Shown here in pieces: positions 27,225 through 35,708 of a stretch of 64,000 bases of DNA. Positions within the stretch are counted from its first letter, which is position 1, and the number at the start of each line of letters is the position of its first letter. The notes under the pieces were generated by a model. That model searched no databases and was not told where the DNA came from. It worked only from the letters and a program-made list of their open reading frames with translations. The DNA is taken from the NCBI RefSeq assembly GCF_025231525.1, contig NZ_CP103057.1, forward strand, positions 1,877,001 to 1,941,000. The letters run 5' to 3'. The position numbers were made by a program, and so were the translations under genes. The DNA is from Sphingomonas endolithica (GTDB taxonomy: Bacteria > Pseudomonadota > Alphaproteobacteria > Sphingomonadales > Sphingomonadaceae).

Positions 27225-28394
27225 CTAGCGCGCGGCCTTTTCCTGCGCATCGAGGGCGTTGTTGGCGGCATCTCTGACCTTGTCCTGACGCGTCTCGTGC
27301 TCGTCCCGCGCCTTCTCTAGTGCACCCTGCCGTTCGCGAAGCAACGCCACTACCTGGTACCGCGGCGGCAGCTTCTCACCGCGTTTGGCCCTTGCGTCAT
27401 AAGCGGCGAGTGCACCCTGCGTCTCACGGTCAACAATGCCGCCAGTGCATTGCACGAGGTCGGTAGAGGTCGCCCCCGTCGCGATCGAATTGCCCGCCCG
27501 CGCCAGTGTCGCACGCACGCGGTTGTTACTCAGGCGCATCTGTTCGGCCAACTCGCGGTCGAAACCGTCATCGTCGGTGACGTTGACGAAGCGCCCGCCG
27601 CCCGCGCTCGCGACCGCCTGCAGCGCCGACGCCTCGCCCTTCGGCAAGCCGAAGCCGATAATGTTTACCACTGCGCGGGTGCTTCCGCGGTTGATGTCGC
27701 GTGCGACTGCGACCGGATCGCCGCCGCACGTCTCGATCCCATCGGACACTACATACACCACCTGTTCGCCCGGAATGGATGACGGGCCAAGTTGGTTGCG
27801 GGCGGCGGTGAGGCCGGCTGCGAGCGGGGTCCAGCCAACCGCGCGAACCCCGGCTATTGCGCTGCGCATTTGCGCACGGTCGGCTGACATCGGTGCCAAC
27901 AGATCGACGCCCTTGCAGGATTTCACCTTACCGGCCTCGCTGTTGTTGCCCTGTTGGCCGAATACGGCGAGCGATGCCGGAACGGCGGGCGGCAGGCCGT
28001 CGATGAACGACTGCGTTGCGGTACGGGCGAGTTCGAGCTTGGTTCGGCTGCCAACCCGCCCCGCCATCGATCCGGAGCTATCGATCGTGATCGCGACCCG
28101 AGTAGGCGCCGGACCGTCCGGCCGCTCGGCGGCCATCATGTTGGCCCCGTGCAGATTGGCTGTGCCGAAGCATTGTGACTGATCGGTGCGAATGAAGGGT
28201 GCAATAAACGTGCGCGCCGCGATGATGTCGTCCAGCTTACCACCGCCGTCCAGCAGATTCCGCGCCGCTGGCGACAACGCTACTTTGCGCATATTCTCCT
28301 GCACGATTGCGTTCGCAGACGGTTCGCTCTGGTGCGGCGATCCGCAGCCCGTGAACACCAGCGGGAGCAAGATCAAGTAACGGGATCGGCTCAC
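27225..28394 (-). CDS. VWA-domain lipoprotein
   Basis: A 389-residue lipoprotein (lipobox FTGC, cysteine about 17) with a von Willebrand A domain. The MIDAS motif DSSGSMAGR follows VAITI; other VWA features are GWTPLAAGL and YVVSDGIETCGGDP. The C-terminal third is charged and probably coiled coil (RERQGALEKARDEHETRQDK). Such proteins usually mediate metal-dependent protein contacts at the envelope. No MoxR-type ATPase lies next to it. Function beyond binding is unknown. Confidence 0.82.
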   Translation of the reverse strand: MSRSRYLILLPLVFTGCGSPHQSEPSANAIVQENMRKVALSPAARNLLDGGGKLDDIIAARTFIAPFIRTDQSQCFGTANLHGANMMAAERPDGPAPTRVAITIDSSGSMAGRVGSRTKLELARTATQSFIDGLPPAVPASLAVFGQQGNNSEAGKVKSCKGVDLLAPMSADRAQMRSAIAGVRAVGWTPLAAGLTAARNQLGPSSIPGEQVVYVVSDGIETCGGDPVAVARDINRGSTRAVVNIIGFGLPKGEASALQAVASAGGGRFVNVTDDDGFDRELAEQMRLSNNRVRATLARAGNSIATGATSTDLVQCTGGIVDRETQGALAAYDARAKRGEKLPPRYQVVALLRERQGALEKARDEHETRQDKVRDAANNALDAQEKAAR

Positions 28395-28981
28395 GCTTGA
28401 TCTCCATCTGTCAATTTTAGATTAGCAAACGCGGCAAGCTTGCAATCGCTGCATCATTTGCTGATTGTACGGAGCGATCCCGCAGGTCTGCAACACGCAA
28501 TTTCGAGTGGTTGAGCCTCAATGAACGATTGGATTGCTTTGTGCCGGGTGGATGCACGGCGGGACTATGACCCAATCCCAGCCATTCACGCGTCAATTTG
28601 CGCTGCCCGCTAACTGCCGCTCGTTCATGTGAGCGGACCGACCGCTCGAGCGAGGGCTACCGGCACCTCGGAGCGGCTGAGATTGGGGACTTTCCTGCCC
28701 GACAGCTAACGGGAGCCCAGAAGCGGATAGCTGCCGCTTGTTGTGCTCCCCTGAGGTCGCCGGCGCTATGTTTCAGAGCGTGATACCTGCCCCACAAGAG
28801 CGCTATCGATGCGATCATCGAACTCGCGCTTCATGATGCGCGCGAGACCTGAGCCGGTTTCTGCCATTTCACGTCAGATCTTGGTGCGCCACTGGTAGCA
28901 AGCCTGATCATGCCGGAGCCGATCGAGCACTATGGCAGCAGCAGCAGTGATCGCCCTCAGGCATGCGGTTTACCTACATAT
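28395..28981. other. Intergenic region, no gene seen
   Basis: Nearly 600 bases between the divergent VWA lipoprotein and OYE genes. No recognisable coding sequence; the right-hand end carries two inverted repeats listed separately. Confidence 0.4.
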
Positions 28982-28999
28982 ACCTAGGCACTCCTAGGT
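28982..28999. promoter_or_regulatory. Inverted repeat ACCTAGG-N4-CCTAGGT upstream of OYE gene
   Basis: A perfect 7+7 base inverted repeat with a 4-base centre (CACT), about 65 bases before the OYE start. Placement and symmetry suit a dimeric repressor site. The regulator is not known. Confidence 0.5.
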
Positions 29000-29014
29000 G
29001 CGTCCTTGTGACCT

Positions 29015-29031
29015 GATGTATCCTGTATATC
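29015..29031. promoter_or_regulatory. Probable HxlR-type operator GATGTA-N5-TATATC
   Basis: An imperfect inverted repeat, one mismatch from the GATATA-N5-TATATC operator in the SDR/HxlR promoter at 32130-32146, with the same 5-base spacing. It lies about 35 bases before the OYE start, where a repressor would block transcription. Confidence 0.5.
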
Positions 29032-29064
29032 TTTGGAGTGTTCCCATGGGAGGCACGTGCTCTG

Positions 29065-30180
29065 ATGACTGCTACCGACGTCCTGTTTCGCCCGTTCCGT
29101 ATTGGCGCCATGGAATTGGCGAACCGCATTGTCATGGCACCCATGACCCGCAGCTTCGCAGTGGATGGGATCCCTGGGGCGGCGCATGCGGCCTACTACC
29201 GCCGACGGGCTGAGGGCGGAGTGGGCCTCATCCTCTCCGAAGGCACGTTGATCGATCGGCCAGCGTCACGAAACGATCCGGGCAACCCGTTCTTTCACGG
29301 CGACGCGGCACTAGCGGGCTGGAAGGGCGTGATCGACGCGGTTCATGATGCCGGCGGCAAGATGGGGCCGCAGCTTTGGCACACCGGATCGCTCCATAGC
29401 TTCCTGACCGACTGGGTGCCGGACGCGCCCGTCGAAAGTCCGTCTGGATTGGAGGCACCGGGCGTCGAGCGCGGTGTCGCCATGAGCGATAGCGACATTG
29501 CCGACACGATCGCCGCATTCGCACGCGGCGCTGCCGATGCCAAGCGCCTCGGCTTCGACACGATCGAGCTGCACGGTGCGCACGGCTACCTATTCGACCA
29601 GTTCTTTTGGGCGCCCACCAACCAGCGAACCGATCGCTACGGCGGTGCTACGATCGGCGAGCGCTCGCGGTTCGCCGCGGAGGTTGTCGCGGCGGTGCGG
29701 GCGAGCGTCGGCCCCGACTTCCCCATCATCATGCGTCTGAGCCAATGGAAAGTTCAGGACTTTGCCGCGCGTCTTGCGGAGACGCCTGACCAAATGGCCG
29801 AGTGGCTGATGCCCATGGTGGAGGCCGGCGTCGACGTGCTGCACTGCTCGCAGCGCCGGTTCTGGGAGCCCGAGTTCCCGGACGTCGATGGCGCGCAGGG
29901 CCTTAATTTCGCCGGCTGGGCCAAGAAGGTGACCGGCGCGGCCACGATCAGCGTCGGCTCGGTCGGCCTTGAGGGAGACTTCATGGCCGCGTTCGGCGGC
30001 GAGGGCTCCTCCACGGCCAAGCTCGACAAGCTCGTGGAGAGGATGGAGCGCGACGAGTTCGACCTGATCGCCGTGGGCCGCGCCCTGATCGGCGATCCGG
30101 CCTGGGTGGAGAAGGTGCGGGCCGGCGATAGCAGCGCCTTGAAGAGCTTCGACGCAGCCGTGCTCTCCGAACTGACGTAG
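29065..30180 (+). CDS. NADH:flavin oxidoreductase, old yellow enzyme family
   Basis: An FMN-dependent ene-reductase that reduces activated C=C bonds, for example in enones, or nitro groups, using NAD(P)H. TIM-barrel signatures: ANRIVMAPMTRSFAVDGIPG, AYYRRRAEGGVGLILSEGT, GPQLWHTG, ELHGAHGYLFDQFFW (His and the flavin-site segment), QRTDRYGG and DLIAVGRALIGDPAWV. ATG 29065 is used, with GGGAGG upstream; an in-frame GTG at 29038 is possible. At 371 residues it is complete. It is followed 82 bases later by an SDR gene in the same direction and is a paralog of the OYE at 36608. Confidence 0.92.
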   Translation: MTATDVLFRPFRIGAMELANRIVMAPMTRSFAVDGIPGAAHAAYYRRRAEGGVGLILSEGTLIDRPASRNDPGNPFFHGDAALAGWKGVIDAVHDAGGKMGPQLWHTGSLHSFLTDWVPDAPVESPSGLEAPGVERGVAMSDSDIADTIAAFARGAADAKRLGFDTIELHGAHGYLFDQFFWAPTNQRTDRYGGATIGERSRFAAEVVAAVRASVGPDFPIIMRLSQWKVQDFAARLAETPDQMAEWLMPMVEAGVDVLHCSQRRFWEPEFPDVDGAQGLNFAGWAKKVTGAATISVGSVGLEGDFMAAFGGEGSSTAKLDKLVERMERDEFDLIAVGRALIGDPAWVEKVRAGDSSALKSFDAAVLSELT

Positions 30181-30198
30181 GCATTTCGTGAACGCTCA

Positions 30199-30214
30199 GC
30201 GGCTCGCGAGCCGC
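30199..30214. repeat. 16-bp perfect palindrome between OYE and SDR genes
   Basis: GCGGCTCGCGAGCCGC, 19 bases after the OYE stop. It could be a short transcription-attenuating hairpin or a binding site; no T tract follows. Confidence 0.4.
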
Positions 30215-30262
30215 CAAACAGGCAACTTCACCACCATTCCACTCCCGTCAGAAAGGTAGCTC

Positions 30263-31006
30263 ATGACGAAGCGTTTCGATAACAAGGTTGTATTGATTAC
30301 CGGCGGTAGCGATGGAATCGGGCTGACGACGGCAAGGCTTTTCGCCGACGAAGGCGCCCATGTGTACATCACGGGTCGCCGGCAGGAGCCGCTTGATAAA
30401 GCGGTGGCCGAGATCGGGAATGGCGCCATCGGCGTGCAGGGAGATGTTGCCGACAGCGCAGATGTGGATCGGCTGTACGAGCGGATCAAGGCTGATCATG
30501 GCCGGGTGGACGTCGTCTTCGCGAATGCAGGTATTTACGAGGTTGTCGGGATCGCGGACATCGACGAACCTCACATCGATCGTATGCTCGGTGTGAACGT
30601 CAAAGGCATGATTTTTACCGTGCAGAAGGCTTTGCCCCTGATGTCGGAGGGCGGGGCCATTGTGCTGAGCGGGTCGATTGTCTCGATCAAAGGCCTCCCC
30701 AGCCAATCACTCTATAACGCTAGCAAGGCAGCAGTTCGATCGTTCGCGCGCAGTTGGACCAACGAACTCAAGGATCGTGGCATCCGGGTCAACGTCGTCG
30801 CACCTGCCGGCACGGAAACACCGATGATCCGCAACTATCTCGACGAGCGACCCGGCGTGGAGGAAATGCTCAATCAGGGTGTTCCGCTCGGACGGCTGGC
30901 CAAGACCGAGGAGGTCGCACGCGCCGTGCTGTTCCTGGCATCGACGGACAGCAGCTTCGTTGCCGGCCACGAGCTGTTCGTGGATGGTGGCGTCGCTGCC
31001 GTCTGA
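30263..31006 (+). CDS. SDR family oxidoreductase
   Basis: A classical short-chain dehydrogenase/reductase of 247 residues. It has the cofactor motif ITGGSDGIG near residue 12, NAG in VFANAGIYE, the catalytic Ser in VLSGSIVSIKG, Tyr-Lys in SLYNASKAAVRSF, and VNVVAPAGTETPM. The C-terminus (SSFVAGHELFVDGG) is typical. Arg in ITGRRQE suggests NADPH preference. It probably forms an operon with the upstream OYE. The closest relative in the window is the SDR at 31374-32099. Substrate unknown. Confidence 0.92.
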   Translation: MTKRFDNKVVLITGGSDGIGLTTARLFADEGAHVYITGRRQEPLDKAVAEIGNGAIGVQGDVADSADVDRLYERIKADHGRVDVVFANAGIYEVVGIADIDEPHIDRMLGVNVKGMIFTVQKALPLMSEGGAIVLSGSIVSIKGLPSQSLYNASKAAVRSFARSWTNELKDRGIRVNVVAPAGTETPMIRNYLDERPGVEEMLNQGVPLGRLAKTEEVARAVLFLASTDSSFVAGHELFVDGGVAAV

Positions 31007-31137
31007 TCTGCCCGCAACACTTTGCCCGTCATAACTGACCGACCACCCGGGCGTGACTACGTCACCTATGCTCCAGCGAAAGCACGGCTAAGAAAGTGAT
31101 GAGTTATCGCCCCGGCCGGTGGAAACACCCTGACATG

Positions 31138-31161
31138 CCTCCCGCGCGCTAGTGCGGGAGG
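31138..31161. terminator. Hairpin CCTCCCGC / GCGGGAGG
   Basis: An 8-bp perfect stem with an 8-base loop between the convergent SDR genes. No T tract follows on either strand, so it may be a weak or Rho-assisted terminator serving both. Confidence 0.35.
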
Positions 31162-31209
31162 CTAATACGGCAAGAACACGGCAACGCAGCGGCGCTGGCG
31201 GACGCCGTT

Positions 31210-31240
31210 CGGATCGATCTGCTTCGAAGCAGTCGATCCG
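31210..31240. repeat. 31-bp near-perfect palindrome
   Basis: CGGATCGATCTGCTTC then GAAGCAGTCGATCCG: two arms of about 15 bases around TTCGAA with a single unpaired T. It sits in the intergenic region between convergent SDR genes. Role unknown: bidirectional hairpin, protein-binding site or remnant of a mobile palindrome. Confidence 0.5.
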
Positions 31241-31373
31241 TTCCGGGACGCCGCCCCCCACGGCTTCGGGGTTGGCATGTACCACCATCATCGTGCTCAC
31301 ATGCCGGACACCATCGGCCGCTTTGGTCAGGAGGGCAGGACGTCCGCCGCGACGCTCGCGCTGTCGGTCCGGA

Positions 31374-32099
31374 TCAGACCTGCGCCATGCCGCCGTCGAC
31401 CGGCAGCTCGGCCCCGGTGATGAAGCTGCTCTGGTCGCTGGCGAGGAACAGCGCGGCCGAGGCCACTTCGTCGGCACGACCCATACGGCCGAGCGGGATC
31501 AGCTTCGCGAGCGTCTCGCGCACCTGGTCGGACGCCGCCGCCATCATGGCAGTGTCGGTTGGTCCCGGCGCCACGACGTTGACGCGGATGTTGCGTGGCG
31601 CCAGCTCATTGGCCCAGGTCCGGGCGAACGAGCGCACCGCGGCCTTGGTCGCTCCGTAGACGCCGTAACCCTTGGTGCCGACCGTGTCGGCGATCGAGCC
31701 CACCAACACGATCGAGCCGCCCTCCGGCATGATCGCCGTGGCAGCCTTCGCGGCAAACAGCAGCGCGCGCACGTTGAGGTCGAAGGTACGGTTGAAATGA
31801 TCTTCGCTGATGTCGTCGAGGGTCGCGAACTCGGCGATGCCGGCGCTGACGACGAGGACGTCCACCCGTCCGGCCTCGCTGCTCACGGTTTCGAACATGG
31901 CGGCAAGCGCCTTCAGATCGGCAGCATCGACGCGGCGGGCGCGCAGCCTGCCGGCCCCAACGTCGACATCCCCCTCTTCGGCCCGGCGACTGGTGGCGTA
32001 GACTGTGGCGCCCTCCGTCGCGAACCGCTCCGCGATGGCGCCACCGATACCGCCATGGCCACCGACAACGACGGCGATTTTTCCTGCAAGCATGCTCAT
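31374..32099 (-). CDS. SDR family oxidoreductase
   Basis: A 241-residue short-chain dehydrogenase/reductase: VVGGHGGIGGAIAERF cofactor motif, VVSAGIAEF, Ser in IVLVGSIADTVG, YGATKAAVRSFARTWANEL and VNVVAPGPTDTAM. It closely resembles the SDR at 30263 (both have KAAVRSFAR, NELxxRxIRVNVVAP). It is divergent from an HxlR regulator whose probable operator (32129-32147) lies just upstream of its start. The arrangement suggests HxlR represses both genes until an electrophile appears. Confidence 0.92.
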   Translation of the reverse strand: MSMLAGKIAVVVGGHGGIGGAIAERFATEGATVYATSRRAEEGDVDVGAGRLRARRVDAADLKALAAMFETVSSEAGRVDVLVVSAGIAEFATLDDISEDHFNRTFDLNVRALLFAAKAATAIMPEGGSIVLVGSIADTVGTKGYGVYGATKAAVRSFARTWANELAPRNIRVNVVAPGPTDTAMMAAASDQVRETLAKLIPLGRMGRADEVASAALFLASDQSSFITGAELPVDGGMAQV

Positions 32100-32128
32100 A
32101 CGTCCTCACATTAAAGGTGATGACGGGC

Positions 32129-32147
32129 AGATATAGATCCTATATCT
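32129..32147. promoter_or_regulatory. HxlR operator AGATATAG-ATC-CTATATCT
   Basis: A perfect 8+8 inverted repeat in the 96-base promoter region shared by the SDR and HxlR genes. A direct repeat of one arm (AGATATAG) occurs at 32176-32183, just ahead of the HxlR start. The likely site for autoregulation and SDR repression. Confidence 0.65.
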
Positions 32148-32195
32148 GATCACAAGAACGCACCTGCCGGTGCTTAGATATAGAGGCATATACTC

Positions 32196-32588
32196 ATGTC
32201 CGAAGACGTGCTCGAACTGCCGCTTGATGTCGCCGCGACGCGCCCCATCCTCGAACACATCGCCAACAAGTGGACCGTGCTGATCCTGAGCGTCCTCTGC
32301 GCGCAGCCGGCACGGTTCAACGACCTCAAGCGTCGCCTCGACGGCATCACCCACAAGGCTCTGTCCGAGGCCTTGAAGCGTCTGGAGCGCAACGGCCTTG
32401 TCGGCCGCAAGGTCCTGCCGACACAGCCGATCGGCGTCAAGTACACGATCACCGATCTTGGCTGCTCGCTACGCGAACCCTTTGCCGCCCTTTACAATTG
32501 GTCGCTCGCCAACGGCTCAGCGATGAAAGAAGCGCAGGGTGCCTATGACGCGTCGAGAAGGACTGGAGGGTTGGAGGAGGATATCTAG
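32196..32588 (+). CDS. HxlR family transcriptional regulator
   Basis: A 130-residue winged-helix regulator of the HxlR type: HIANKWTVLILSVLCAQPAR, FNDLKRRLDGITHKALSEAL, KRLERNGLVGRKVLPTQPIG then VKYTITDLGCSLREP. Cysteines in LSVLCAQ and LGCSL could serve as thiol sensors, as in related redox-sensing HxlR proteins. It is divergent from an SDR gene with a palindromic operator between, so autoregulation and SDR control are likely. Confidence 0.92.
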   Translation: MSEDVLELPLDVAATRPILEHIANKWTVLILSVLCAQPARFNDLKRRLDGITHKALSEALKRLERNGLVGRKVLPTQPIGVKYTITDLGCSLREPFAALYNWSLANGSAMKEAQGAYDASRRTGGLEEDI

Positions 32589-32814
32589 CAACCGGGGGCC
32601 ATTCCGCCTACTCGCACACTGCTCCCGAGAGATCGACAAGGACTGAGTCCATCATCTCTTCCTTCCCACCGAGGAAGAAGCCGCAGAGCCTGCCTTTTCC
32701 GCAGCCAGTCGCTTTCTGCAGCATCGCCAGGCTCGCGCCCTCATCCGTGTTCGCGGAGCGCTCCCGCCGGTGCAGGTAGGTCACCAGCGCGATAGGTCAG
32801 GACGCGTTTTTTGC

Positions 32815-33279
32815 TTAGAGGTCGAGATCGCTGAGTGACGGATGATCGTCCGGGCGACGGCCGAGAGGCCAGTGAAACTTGCGCTCGCTTCCCGTGATCG
32901 GGAGATCATTGATAGAAGCGATACGCCTTGCCATCAGACCGGCGTGGTCGAACTCCCAGTTCTCATTGCCGTAGGACCGGAACCAGCTGCCGCGCTCGTC
33001 GCGCCATTCGTAGGCAAAGCGCACCGCAATCCTGTTGCAGTCATGGGCCCACAATTCCTTGATAAGACGGTAATCCAACTCCTTCGCCCACTTGCGCGTT
33101 AGAAACGCCACTATGGCGGCTCGGCCTGTCAGGAACTCACTCCGGTTTCGCCAGATGCTATCAGGCGTGTAGGCAATCGACACCCTTTCCGGGTCACGAC
33201 TGTTCCAGGCGTCCTCGGCCATCCGCGCCTTCTGCGCAGCTGTTTCAAGGGTGAATGGAGGCAAGGGAGGTCGGGACAT
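32815..33279 (-). CDS. DUF1348 (NTF2-like/SnoaL-type) protein
   Basis: A small alpha+beta barrel protein of the DUF1348 family, seen from [73 protein letters not shown] and [11 protein letters not shown]. The ATG at 33279 starts [10 protein letters not shown]; 33285 is an alternative. No catalytic role is known for the family. Neighbours are GST and SDR genes in the same direction. Confidence 0.85.
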   Translation of the reverse strand: MSRPPLPPFTLETAAQKARMAEDAWNSRDPERVSIAYTPDSIWRNRSEFLTGRAAIVAFLTRKWAKELDYRLIKELWAHDCNRIAVRFAYEWRDERGSWFRSYGNENWEFDHAGLMARRIASINDLPITGSERKFHWPLGRRPDDHPSLSDLDL

Positions 33280-33349
33280 GGGCAACTACCTATGAGGTTG
33301 TCTGTCAGGCATTCGAGGGGCGAGGTCTTCTGGAGGCGCAACGCGTCGG

Positions 33350-33481
33350 GAGAGCACGCCACCGCTCACGTCGCGTCCGGTCCAGCGAGATGGATGTCCA
33401 GCACCGCAGCCGGAACCTCGTCCGCGAGGCCTCAGCCATGTCGGTCGGCATGATGCCGCCCCTGCACCAGGTTGACCGTGC
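33350..33481 (-). pseudogene. 3' relic of an SDR gene
   Basis: About 130 bases closely match the 3' end of the SDR gene at 34887-35642, with internal deletions. Retained blocks include the last codons (GTGAGCGGTGGCGTGCTCTC), TGGACATCCAT, and the stretch encoding GIMPTDMAEAS after a shift. It is the tail of a lost paralog, evidence of an earlier duplication in this region. Confidence 0.7.
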
Positions 33482-33490
33482 TGTTGAGCA

Positions 33491-34195
33491 TCAGTCGCGC
33501 GCGGGTATCTTCAATCCACGTTGCACGGCAGGTCGGGCCATTCCCCGCTCGAGCCATGCCTTCACATTATGGAAATCGTCGAACCCGACCAGTTCGCCCG
33601 CACCGTAGAACCCGGTGAGGCTGTTGATCCAGCCGAGCATGGAAATGTCGGCGATCGTGTAGGTATCGCCCATGAACCAGGTCTTACCCTCAAGCACCCG
33701 GTCCATCACACCAAGCAGTCGCTTCGCCTCGGTGACGTAGCGGTCGCGCGGACGCTTGTCCTCGAAGTCCCCGCCGGCGAACTTCACAAAGAAGCCAACC
33801 TGCCCAAACATCGGCCCGACGCCGCCCATCTGGAACATCACCCACTGGATGGTCTGCCAGCGCGCCACCGGTTCCGTCGGCAGGAACTGACCGGTCTTCT
33901 CGGCGAGATACAGCAGGATCGCGCCGGATTCGAACAAGGCAAGCGGGTGGCCGCCCGGTCCGTTTGGATCGATGATTGCAGGGATCTTGCCGTTCGGGTT
34001 GAGTGATTCGAACTCGGCGCTTTTCTGATCGTCCTTGGTGAAATCGATCAGATGAGGCTCGTATAGCAGGCCAAGCTCCTCGAGCAAGATCGAGACCTTC
34101 ACGCCGTTGGGCGTCGGTATCGAGTAGAGCTGCAGCCGATCTGGATGTTCGGCGGGCCAGCGCCGGGTGATCGCAAAGGTCGACAGGTCGTTCAC
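33491..34195 (-). CDS. Glutathione S-transferase family protein
   Basis: A GST of 234 residues with an N-terminal thioredoxin-like domain (LYSIPTPNGVKVSILLEELG, LNPNGKIPAIIDPNGPGG, LFESGAILLYLAEKTG) and a helical C-terminal domain (FMGDTYTIADISMLGWI). The TPNGVKVS site and ESGAI resemble the YfcG/YghU-type disulfide-bond oxidoreductase GSTs. It resembles the GST at 47848. It belongs to a run of reverse-strand genes that may be one unit with the DUF1993 and SDR genes upstream. Confidence 0.92.
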   Translation of the reverse strand: MNDLSTFAITRRWPAEHPDRLQLYSIPTPNGVKVSILLEELGLLYEPHLIDFTKDDQKSAEFESLNPNGKIPAIIDPNGPGGHPLALFESGAILLYLAEKTGQFLPTEPVARWQTIQWVMFQMGGVGPMFGQVGFFVKFAGGDFEDKRPRDRYVTEAKRLLGVMDRVLEGKTWFMGDTYTIADISMLGWINSLTGFYGAGELVGFDDFHNVKAWLERGMARPAVQRGLKIPARD

Positions 34196-34245
34196 GGGCG
34201 CAACTCCTCAGGAGACATCGGTGGTATCGCGGAAGCTCGGTTCGG

Positions 34246-34767
34246 CTAGCGGTTGGCGCGGATGGTGCCGAGGAAGTCGCGCTTGGCGAGGTCTACGCCT
34301 TGCGCTCGCAATATCGCATAAGCTGTCGTCGCGTGAAAATAGAAGTTGGGCTGCGAGAAGGAGAGCAGGAAGTTCGCGCTGTTGAACGGTAGCTTGCGCT
34401 CGCCGGCCACGATGTTCATGTCGGTCCCGGTCAGACCGTCGACCCTGTCTCGATCAAGTGCGTGAAGGCCTGCGCCGGCGCGTTGAAGGACTTCGCGAAG
34501 CCCGTCGAAGTCGGTGAGCCAGGCACTCCAGTCCGGCGAGAAGCTCCCGGCTTGCGCGCCCTCGACTGCACCGATCGAGTGCACGGCGCAGGACTTCACC
34601 TGATAGCCGAGCGGTTGCATATCCGGTGCGAGCCGTGCGTCGATCATCTCCGCTTCGGGCGAACCGCGCTCGACGCAGAACGACTTGGCCTTCTGCAGAA
34701 CCTGATCGAGCGCCTCCAATATCTGGATATTAGAGGGAACCACCGCGTCATAAAGAGAGAAAGGCAT
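34246..34767 (-). CDS. DUF1993 family protein
   Basis: A 173-residue protein matching the DUF1993 family (MPFSLYDAVVPSNIQILEAL, DARLAPDMQPLGYQVKSC, FNSANFLLSFSQPNFYFHAT, TAYAILRAQGVDLAKRDFLG). The family has a DinB-like four-helix fold, and histidines FHATT may bind metal; function is unknown. The frame extends far upstream, but the ATG at 34767 begins the family N-terminus. It lies between GST and SDR genes in the same direction. Confidence 0.88.
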   Translation of the reverse strand: MPFSLYDAVVPSNIQILEALDQVLQKAKSFCVERGSPEAEMIDARLAPDMQPLGYQVKSCAVHSIGAVEGAQAGSFSPDWSAWLTDFDGLREVLQRAGAGLHALDRDRVDGLTGTDMNIVAGERKLPFNSANFLLSFSQPNFYFHATTAYAILRAQGVDLAKRDFLGTIRANR

Positions 34768-34886
34768 GTTGCTGCTCCGTTTGCTCCACCGGTATTCCAC
34801 TGCCCGATGTTCGAAATGAACCGTCGTTTTTTCGGGAGAGGGCGCTGGTCGCCAAAGGCAATTGCCCTCCCCCGACGAGAGGTTGC

Positions 34887-35642
34887 TCAGGAAAGCACAC
34901 CACCGCTCACGTCGATGACCGACCCGGTGATGTAGCCAGCGTCCGGCCCGGCTAGGTAGATGACCGACGCGGCGACCTCCTCGAGAGTGGCGATGCGGCG
35001 AATCGGATGCATGTCCAGCACCGCATCCGGGATCTGGTCCGCAGACGCCGCAGCCATGTCGGTGGGCATGATGCCGGCCTGCACCACGTTGACCGTAATG
35101 TTGCGTGGTCCGAGGTCGCGGGCGGCGCCCTTCGAGTACCCGACGATCGCCGCTTTGCTGGCGGCGTAGTCGGCCGTTCCCGGGAATAGGGCCCGGCTGC
35201 CCAGCCCCGAGCCGATAGAGATGATGCGGCCCCCGTCCGGAAGAACCTTGGCGGCCGCGCGGATGTTGGCCACGACGCCGAGCGTGTTGATCGTCCACTG
35301 TCTATCCAGCGCAGCGTTGTCGACGTCGCCGTCGTCGATGCGCTTGCCCTGGACAGCGATCCCTGCGTTGTTGACGAGGATGTCGAGCCTGCCGAGTTGC
35401 GCCACCACCTCGCGAATGAGGCCATCGGCCGCCGACGGATCGCCTTGGTCGCACTGTATGGCGACTGCGCGCACGCCCTTGGCCTTGACCAGCTCGACGA
35501 CCGCCGCGGCCTTCTCCGCTGACGCGACGTAGGTGATCGCGACGTCGGATCCCTGGTCGGCAAACGCCAGGGCCGTCGCCGCCCCGAGGCCGCGCGAGCC
35601 ACCGGTGATGAGCGTCACCTTACCTTCAAGTTTCTTGGTCAT
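34887..35642 (-). CDS. SDR family oxidoreductase
   Basis: A 251-residue SDR: LITGGSRGLGAATALAFADQ, cofactor acid region AITYVAS, LVNNAGIAVQG, Ser in IISIGSGLGSRALFPG, YAASKAAIVGYSKGAARDLG and VNVVQAGIMPTDM. It matches 3-oxoacyl-ACP-reductase-like SDRs common in alphaproteobacterial detox clusters. A partial second copy of its 3' end lies at 33350-33481. It follows the QOR/OYE pair in the same direction about 65 bases downstream, so it may be co-transcribed. Confidence 0.92.
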   Translation of the reverse strand: MTKKLEGKVTLITGGSRGLGAATALAFADQGSDVAITYVASAEKAAAVVELVKAKGVRAVAIQCDQGDPSAADGLIREVVAQLGRLDILVNNAGIAVQGKRIDDGDVDNAALDRQWTINTLGVVANIRAAAKVLPDGGRIISIGSGLGSRALFPGTADYAASKAAIVGYSKGAARDLGPRNITVNVVQAGIMPTDMAAASADQIPDAVLDMHPIRRIATLEEVAASVIYLAGPDAGYITGSVIDVSGGVLS

Positions 35643-35708
35643 GATACTTCCTGATAAGTTGGATGATGACGGGCACCGATCCGGTGAGCCGTACGCCGGC
35701 GTCGCCGA

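Noticed and set aside
31152..32114. Forward open frame of 320 codons
   Set aside because: Opposite the SDR gene at 31374-32099, which has all SDR motifs; a shadow of high-GC coding DNA.
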